9,944 nucleotides of DNA, taken from positions 1 through 9,944 of the forward strand of contig JAOUGY010000127.1 in the NCBI GenBank assembly GCA_029865445.1. The letters are read 5' to 3'. The notes under the pieces are model-generated. The model made no database searches, was not told the DNA's origin, and was given only the letters and a program-made list of their open reading frames with translations. Position numbers and translations under genes: made by a program. Each line of letters begins with the position of its first letter. Positions within the stretch are counted from its first letter, which is position 1. The stretch is from Acidimicrobiia bacterium (GTDB lineage: Bacteria > Actinomycetota > Acidimicrobiia > Spongiisociales > ZC4RG35). This document shows positions 6,300 through 9,944 of this stretch, piece after piece.

Positions 6300-6335
6300 G
6301 CCATACGCCCGGCGTACACTCGCCGGGCGTATGGC
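6300..6335 (+). promoter_or_regulatory. 15-bp inverted repeat with TACACT loop spanning the dnaG start codon
   Basis: GCCATACGCCCGGCG (6300-6314) and CGCCGGGCGTATGGC (6321-6335) are exact reverse complements, separated only by TACACT (6315-6320). TACACT fits a primary-sigma -10 box; a start site seven bases on, near 6327, would leave a leader of about four bases before the dnaG ATG at 6331. The repeat could be an operator over the promoter, or, in read-through RNA from yceI, a hairpin that hides the start codon. No ribosome binding site precedes the ATG, in agreement with a nearly leaderless transcript. Confidence 0.65.
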
Positions 6336-8079
6336 ATTCTCGGACGACGATCGCGACAAGGTTCGCCAGGCCACGAACATCGTGGATCTGGTTGGTGCTG
6401 TGACCACGGTCAAGAAGTCCGGACGGAACGTGATGGCGGTGTGTCCGTTTCACCAGGAGAAGACGCCATCGATGTCAATCGACGTGGCACGGGGTCTCTA
6501 TTACTGCCACGGCTGTCATGCGCGGGGCGACATCTTCACGTTCGTGCAGGAGTCGCAGGGCCTCACCTTCCCGGAGGCCTTGGAGAGTCTGGCGGCTCGG
6601 GCGGGGATCGTCCTCGAGGAGGATCCGCAGGCCAAGAAGCGGCGTGGCCAGCGTCAACGGTTGGTCGAAGCCGTCGGTGATGCAGTCGATTTCTACAACC
6701 GGTACCTCATGAGCGCCCCCGACGCCGGGGCCGCCCGCGCCTATCTACGGGGACGCGGTTACGACACCGACACCGTGGCAGATTTCAAGTTGGGGTTCGC
6801 CCCGGACCGGGGAGACGCCCTGGTGCGGGAGCTCCGAGCCCGCAACGTCTCGGATTCGACGATGGTGGAAGCCGGTCTGGCTCGCAGAGGGCGCAATGGT
6901 CTCTACGACTACTTTCGGGATCGGGTGCTGTTCCCCACCTATGACGTTCGGGGTGAACCGGTGGGGTTCGGGGGTCGGATTCTCGGCGAGGGCCAACCCA
7001 AATACCTGAACACACCCGAGACTCCCATCTACAAGAAGTCGCACTTGCTGTATGGACTCGACCGTGCGCGCCGGGACATCCAGAGAATCGGATACGCGGT
7101 GGTGGTGGAGGGGTACACAGACGTGATCGGTCTGCACCGGTCCGGGGTGAACGTGGCGGTGGCCACCAACGGCACGGCGCTCGGCGACGACCACTTCGAG
7201 TTGCTGCGGCGTTTCTGTGACCGGATCGTCCTTGCCTTCGATGCCGACGCTGCCGGGGGAAGGGCGGCGTTGCGCGGTGACGAACTGGCGGTGCCGGTCG
7301 ACCTGCGGCTGGATCTGAGGGTGGCGGCGATGCCGGCCGGCGTCGACCCAGCGGAAATGGTGCAGTCGGGTCGAGTCGACGAGTTTCGGACTGCCGTGGA
7401 TCGCTCGGTGCCGCTCCTGCAGTTCTGGCTGGAGAGGGAACTGGACCTGTTCGATCCGCGGGAACCGGAGAGCCGAGCGCGAGCCTTGAAACTGGTGGGT
7501 GCCAGGCTGGCGAAGGTCGACGACGACTTGGCTCGCGGTGAATACGCCCGGTTCGTTGCCGACCGGCTTGGTGTTGACATGGACACCGTGGAGCGTGCCA
7601 TCGGTCGCCGGCCGGCCCGGAGTGGAGGCTGGGCACGAGAGAGCCAGGCGCCTGTGTCGAGGGCCACTCCTCGGGCCCGCGCCGAGGCGGAGTTGCTGCG
7701 CACATTGCTGACCGACGCCGGCCTCGTCAGAAGTGCGGAAGTCGACGCGAGCTGGTTTGAGAGCCAGTGGGCGCTCGAGGCGTTCGAAGCGATCGGGAGT
7801 CTCGCCGAGGGGGTCGACGACGGTTCGCCGGTGCCGTTGCCCTCCTCCGATCATCCGGCGTCGGACGTGCTGACGCGGCTGGCCATGACCGGGAAACCGG
7901 TGTCGCCGATCACCGATGTCAAGGTGGCGCTTAGCAAAGCGACCCTCGATGAGCGGATCGCCGAGCTCGAAGCGGACCTGACGAGGCTGGCTCCAGAGGA
8001 GCAAACGTCTTCACCGATCCTTTCGGAGTTGTTACGTTTACAGAAGGAGCGCAGAGCTTTGGAAGGCGGTCGGGCGTGA
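6331..8079 (+). CDS. dnaG: DNA primase DnaG
   Basis: The product has 582 residues, a normal primase length. Primase makes the short RNA primers for lagging-strand synthesis and works with the DnaB helicase at the fork. Domains in order are: an N-terminal CHC2 zinc-binding domain with Cys38, His41, Cys59 and Cys62; the RNA-polymerase core with GLYDYFRDRVLFP from about 190, GEPVGFGGRIL and PKYLNTPETPIYKKSHLLYG; the TOPRIM metal site with Glu260 and Asp264 in VVVEGYTDV, and Asp304 and Asp306 in FDADAAG; and a divergent C-terminal helicase-interaction region from about 451 (AEAELLRTLL…). All catalytic residues are present. The ATG lies in the 3' arm of the inverted repeat at 6300-6335. The stop overlaps the GTG start of rpoD by four bases, so primase and primary sigma factor are produced from one message. 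Confidence 0.97.
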   Translation: MAFSDDDRDKVRQATNIVDLVGAVTTVKKSGRNVMAVCPFHQEKTPSMSIDVARGLYYCHGCHARGDIFTFVQESQGLTFPEALESLAARAGIVLEEDPQAKKRRGQRQRLVEAVGDAVDFYNRYLMSAPDAGAARAYLRGRGYDTDTVADFKLGFAPDRGDALVRELRARNVSDSTMVEAGLARRGRNGLYDYFRDRVLFPTYDVRGEPVGFGGRILGEGQPKYLNTPETPIYKKSHLLYGLDRARRDIQRIGYAVVVEGYTDVIGLHRSGVNVAVATNGTALGDDHFELLRRFCDRIVLAFDADAAGGRAALRGDELAVPVDLRLDLRVAAMPAGVDPAEMVQSGRVDEFRTAVDRSVPLLQFWLERELDLFDPREPESRARALKLVGARLAKVDDDLARGEYARFVADRLGVDMDTVERAIGRRPARSGGWARESQAPVSRATPRARAEAELLRTLLTDAGLVRSAEVDASWFESQWALEAFEAIGSLAEGVDDGSPVPLPSSDHPASDVLTRLAMTGKPVSPITDVKVALSKATLDERIAELEADLTRLAPEEQTSSPILSELLRLQKERRALEGGRA

Positions 8080-9197
8080 CCACAGAACGACTCATCGAGC
8101 AACTGACCAAACGGGGAGCCCAGCGGGGCTTCTTGACCGTGCACGAGGTCCAACACGACATGGTGGAAGCGGACTCCTCGCCGGATGAGTTCGAGCGTGT
8201 CGTCGAGGTCCTGCGGTCCAAGGGGATCAGGATCGAAGAGGAACTGGAGGACTTCGACGACAACATCCTCGATGACGAGTCGATCTCGGTGTCCGACCCG
8301 GTGAAGATGTGGCTCCACGAGATCGGCAGGTACCGGCTCCTCAACGCTCAACAGGAGGTGGAGCTGGCGATGGCGATCGAGGCCGGCAAGCGAGCCTCCG
8401 ATCGGCTGGAAAAGGACGAGGATTTCACGCTCGAGACAAAAACACTCTTGGAGCGTCAGATCCGCCACGGCAACCGCGCCCATCGTCGCCTGGTGGAGGC
8501 GAACCTTCGCCTGGTGGTGTCGATTGCCCGCAACTACGTCGGTCGGGGTCTCCCTCTGTTGGACCTCATCCAGGAGGGAAATCTAGGGCTGATGCGTGCG
8601 GTCGACCGGTTCGATTACCGGCGAGGTTTCAAGTTCTCGACCTACGCCTCGTGGTGGATCCGGCAGGCCATCACCCGCTCGATCGCCGACCAGGCTCGCA
8701 CGATCAGGGTGCCGATTCATGTGGTCGACATGATCAACAAGCTCACGAGAACTCAGCGGGAACTCGCCCAAGACCTGGGCCGCGAGCCGACGATCGAGGA
8801 GATCGCCGCCGACCTCGATCTCGACGCCGACCGGGTGGAGGAACTGCGGGGGATCGCGTTGAACCCCGTGTCGTTGGAGACGCCGGTGGGGGAGGAGGAC
8901 GATTCGACGTTGGGTGATTTCGTCGAGGACGACACCGCCGAGGTACCCGTGGAGGCCGCTACTTTCCGCCTCTTGCAGGGCTATCTCGCCCACGCCTTGG
9001 AGAATCTGAATGAACGGGAGCGGCAAGTGCTGATAATGCGCTTCGGTCTGGAGGACGGACGCGTTCGCACCCTGGAAGAGGTTGGTGATCACTTCAACGT
9101 GACGAGAGAACGGATCCGCCAGCTGGAGACGAAAGCGCTAGCCAAACTCCGCCACCCCCAGAACTCCCGAAAGCTCGAAGACTTCTTGCGGGAGTAG
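8076..9197 (+). CDS. rpoD: Primary RNA polymerase sigma factor (RpoD/SigA)
   Basis: This 373-residue sigma-70 factor directs RNA polymerase to housekeeping promoters. A short region 1.1-like domain (about 3-54) is followed by an acidic stretch (EEELEDFDDN), region 1.2 (DPVKMWLHEIGRYRLL, about 75-90), and region 2 (about 139-218) containing NLRLVVSIARNYVGRGLPLL, the core-binding DLIQEGNLGLMRAVDRFDY and the -10 reading TYASWWIRQAI. Region 3 follows, then region 4.2 with the helix-turn-helix TLEEVGDHFNVTRERIRQLE (from about 332). The large non-conserved insert of the proteobacterial protein is absent. The GTG start overlaps the dnaG stop as GTGA, with GGAAGGCGG upstream. The almost complete set of region 2 and region 4 signatures marks a group 1 factor rather than an alternative one, and the linkage to dnaG agrees with this. 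Confidence 0.96.
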   Translation: MTTERLIEQLTKRGAQRGFLTVHEVQHDMVEADSSPDEFERVVEVLRSKGIRIEEELEDFDDNILDDESISVSDPVKMWLHEIGRYRLLNAQQEVELAMAIEAGKRASDRLEKDEDFTLETKTLLERQIRHGNRAHRRLVEANLRLVVSIARNYVGRGLPLLDLIQEGNLGLMRAVDRFDYRRGFKFSTYASWWIRQAITRSIADQARTIRVPIHVVDMINKLTRTQRELAQDLGREPTIEEIAADLDLDADRVEELRGIALNPVSLETPVGEEDDSTLGDFVEDDTAEVPVEAATFRLLQGYLAHALENLNERERQVLIMRFGLEDGRVRTLEEVGDHFNVTRERIRQLETKALAKLRHPQNSRKLEDFLRE

Positions 9198-9357
9198 ACA
9201 GTCGCCAGTCGCCGATCCTGGAGCTGTCGCGGATGGCGATGAAGGGAGGTGCTGCCATCGTTCGCGGCACCTGCATCCCGACTCTGACATACACTCCGCT
9301 GATCGATCAGGCACTCGTGACCGCAGCGCTCAGGCCCCTTCGTGTGCGCGGGGCGGT

Positions 9358-9594
9358 TCAGGCTCGGTCGGCGTAGGAGCGGAGGCCCTTCGATCCGGCT
9401 TCGAGGCCGCCGGCGGCGCCGGTCCTGACGAGGTCGGTGACCCCACCTGCCTGTTCGAGGAGCTGAGCCAGCGCCGGGTGTTGGCGTGCCTGTAGTGCGA
9501 AGCGTTTGATCTGCTCGTATCGTTCCCGGCCGGCCCGTGCCCCGGCGACGTAACCGGCGGCGAGCCCGACCAGCATTCCGGTTCGGAATCTCAT
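9358..9594 (-). CDS. Small YtxH-like membrane-associated protein
   Basis: This 78-residue protein begins MRFRTGMLVGLAAGYVAGAR, a glycine/alanine-rich short helix followed by AGRERYEQIKRFA, a pattern common in small actinobacterial proteins of the YtxH type. One N-terminal membrane-associated helix (about 6-20) and a helical tail (QHPALAQLLEQAGG…) are visible. Function is unknown; an envelope or stress role is often assumed for the family. The frame can be opened further upstream, but the added residues look non-coding and would cross the inverted repeat at 9609-9647. The ATG at 9594 fits the family start exactly. No ribosome binding site is seen, and CACAAT lies six bases before the ATG, so the message may be leaderless. 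It is convergent with rpoD and stands alone. Confidence 0.82.
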   Translation of the reverse strand: MRFRTGMLVGLAAGYVAGARAGRERYEQIKRFALQARQHPALAQLLEQAGGVTDLVRTGAAGGLEAGSKGLRSYADRA

Positions 9595-9600
9595 CGCGAC

Positions 9601-9606
9601 ATTGTG
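9601..9606 (-). promoter_or_regulatory. Possible -10 box giving a leaderless YtxH-like transcript
   Basis: On the minus strand CACAAT (9606-9601) is followed by six bases and then the ATG. With usual spacing the start site would be the A of the ATG itself. The match to TANNNT is imperfect at the first base, and no clear -35 box is seen. Confidence 0.4.
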
Positions 9607-9608
9607 CC

Positions 9609-9647
9609 ACGGGTGGGACGAGCAATGATCTGGCTCGTCCCACCCGT
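9609..9647. repeat. 15-bp perfect inverted repeat upstream of the YtxH-like gene
   Basis: ACGGGTGGGACGAGC (9609-9623) and GCTCGTCCCACCCGT (9633-9647) are exact reverse complements around a nine-base loop. The repeat ends two bases upstream of the possible -10 box of the minus-strand gene, covering where a -35 box would lie. An operator is one reading; a GC-rich transcription stop without a T-run is the other. Confidence 0.65.
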
Positions 9648-9802
9648 CCTCCCGGCATGTCCACCACTGAGGCAACGCAGGGCTGGAATCTGTGGCCGCC
9701 TCGACGTGGACCAGACGGGTCAAGCATGTCGGGGCGGTGGGGGAGGAACCAGAGCCAAAAGACCCGGGTCTCAAGTCGGCCAGGCCGTCTGCCGACGAGT
9801 AC

Positions 9803-9830
9803 TAAACTCACTGAGGCGTCGCTTCGACGC
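9803..9830 (+). promoter_or_regulatory. Possible tRNA promoter -10 and leader hairpin
   Basis: TAAACT (9803-9808) fits a -10 box 27 bases before the mature tRNA. It is followed by a 6-bp hairpin, GCGTCG (9816-9821) with CGACGC (9825-9830) and a three-base loop, that would lie in the 5' leader removed by RNase P. A -35 box is not evident. Confidence 0.4.
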
Positions 9831-9834
9831 GCCT

Positions 9835-9907
9835 TCCGGGGTAGCTCAATCGGCAGAGCAGCGGACTGTTAATCCGTTGGTTGTGAGTTCAAGTCTCACC
9901 CCCGGAG
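9835..9907 (+). tRNA. tRNA-Asn, anticodon GUU
   Basis: The full cloverleaf can be drawn. The acceptor stem TCCGGGG (9835-9841) pairs with CCCCGGA (9900-9906). The D arm is GCTC/GAGC (9844-9847 with 9856-9859). The anticodon stem GCGGA/TCCGT (9861-9865 with 9873-9877) encloses the loop CTGTTAA with anticodon GTT at 9868-9870. The T arm is GTGAG/CTCAC (9883-9887 with 9895-9899), with loop TTCAAGT. The discriminator is G at 9907. The CCA end is not encoded, so it must be added after transcription. The length is 73 bases. Confidence 0.96.
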
Positions 9908-9913
9908 CCCTTC

Positions 9914-9941
9914 AGAATCGCCCGTGTTTGCGGGCGATTCT
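9914..9941 (+). terminator. Terminator-like hairpin after tRNA-Asn
   Basis: AGAATCGCCCG (9914-9924) and CGGGCGATTCT (9931-9941) form a perfect 11-bp stem with a six-base loop, starting seven bases after the tRNA. It fits an intrinsic terminator for the tRNA transcript, but the window ends three bases later, so a T-run cannot be judged. Confidence 0.7.
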
Positions 9942-9944
9942 TGG

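Noticed and set aside
6745..8004. Minus-strand open frame of 419 codons inside dnaG
   Set aside because: It is antisense to an intact primase; no domain is visible and its arginine/proline/histidine bias fits a shadow.
9290..9295. TACACT as a further plus-strand promoter after rpoD
   Set aside because: No gene follows on the plus strand before the convergent YtxH-like gene, the frame behind it is about 19 codons, and no -35 box is seen.
9320..9357. Possible terminator of the YtxH-like gene (GCCCC/GGGGC and ACCGC/GCGGT pairings)
   Set aside because: The stems are only five base pairs, the two pairings compete for the same bases, and there is no T-run.
9760..9771. 12-bp palindrome AGACCCGGGTCT in the gap before the tRNA
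   Set aside because: It is short, occurs once here, has no loop for a hairpin and no link to a promoter; it may be chance.

Overview
The window reads as chromosomal DNA from a high-GC actinobacterium. The housekeeping order recO–uppS–…–glyS–…–dnaG, the dimeric zinc-binding type of glycyl-tRNA synthetase, GTG starts, tightly overlapping genes and near-leaderless promoters all fit. A deep-branching group such as Acidimicrobiia is my guess from the proteins, not a proven placement. Coding density is very high, and I see no transposase, phage gene or CRISPR array. No gene-free stretch exceeds 300 bases.

Layout. (1) 1-1310, plus strand: the 3' part of recO, then uppS, overlapping by one base. (2) 1330-1400: a palindromic repeat between convergent genes. 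(3) 1412-2478, minus strand: a secreted copper-binding superoxide-dismutase-like protein and, coupled to it, a polytopic membrane protein. (4) 2509-2595: a divergent control region carrying the same two-part promoter motif twice, once on each strand. (5) 2602-4041, plus strand: an ECF-type sigma factor, a four-helix membrane protein that is a candidate anti-sigma factor, and a small two-helix membrane protein, all overlapping. (6) 4126-5433: glyS. (7) 5495-6271: a membrane-anchored YceI-domain protein. (8) 6331-9197: dnaG and the primary sigma factor gene rpoD/sigA, overlapping by four bases, preceded by a perfect 15-bp inverted repeat that includes the dnaG start codon. (9) 9358-9594, minus strand: a small YtxH-like protein with an inverted repeat upstream. 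(10) 9835-9907: tRNA-Asn(GUU), followed by a terminator hairpin.

How the parts fit. Regions 3 to 5 look like one self-contained stress-response module placed between uppS and glyS, genes that lie close together in mycobacteria. The identical motif GTCACCCGA-N15-CGTCTGTC in front of both the sigma gene and the superoxide-dismutase-like gene strongly suggests that the sigma factor drives its own operon and the divergent exported-protein operon. The overlapping membrane genes would be its sensor or restrainer. This module is the most interesting content of the window. The remainder is core replication, transcription, translation and envelope synthesis. The dnaG-rpoD pair resembles the macromolecular-synthesis operon of other bacteria but has no rpsU directly in front; a YceI-family gene lies there instead.

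The short intergenic parts at 9198-9357 and 9648-9800 contain only small palindromes and no gene that I can support.
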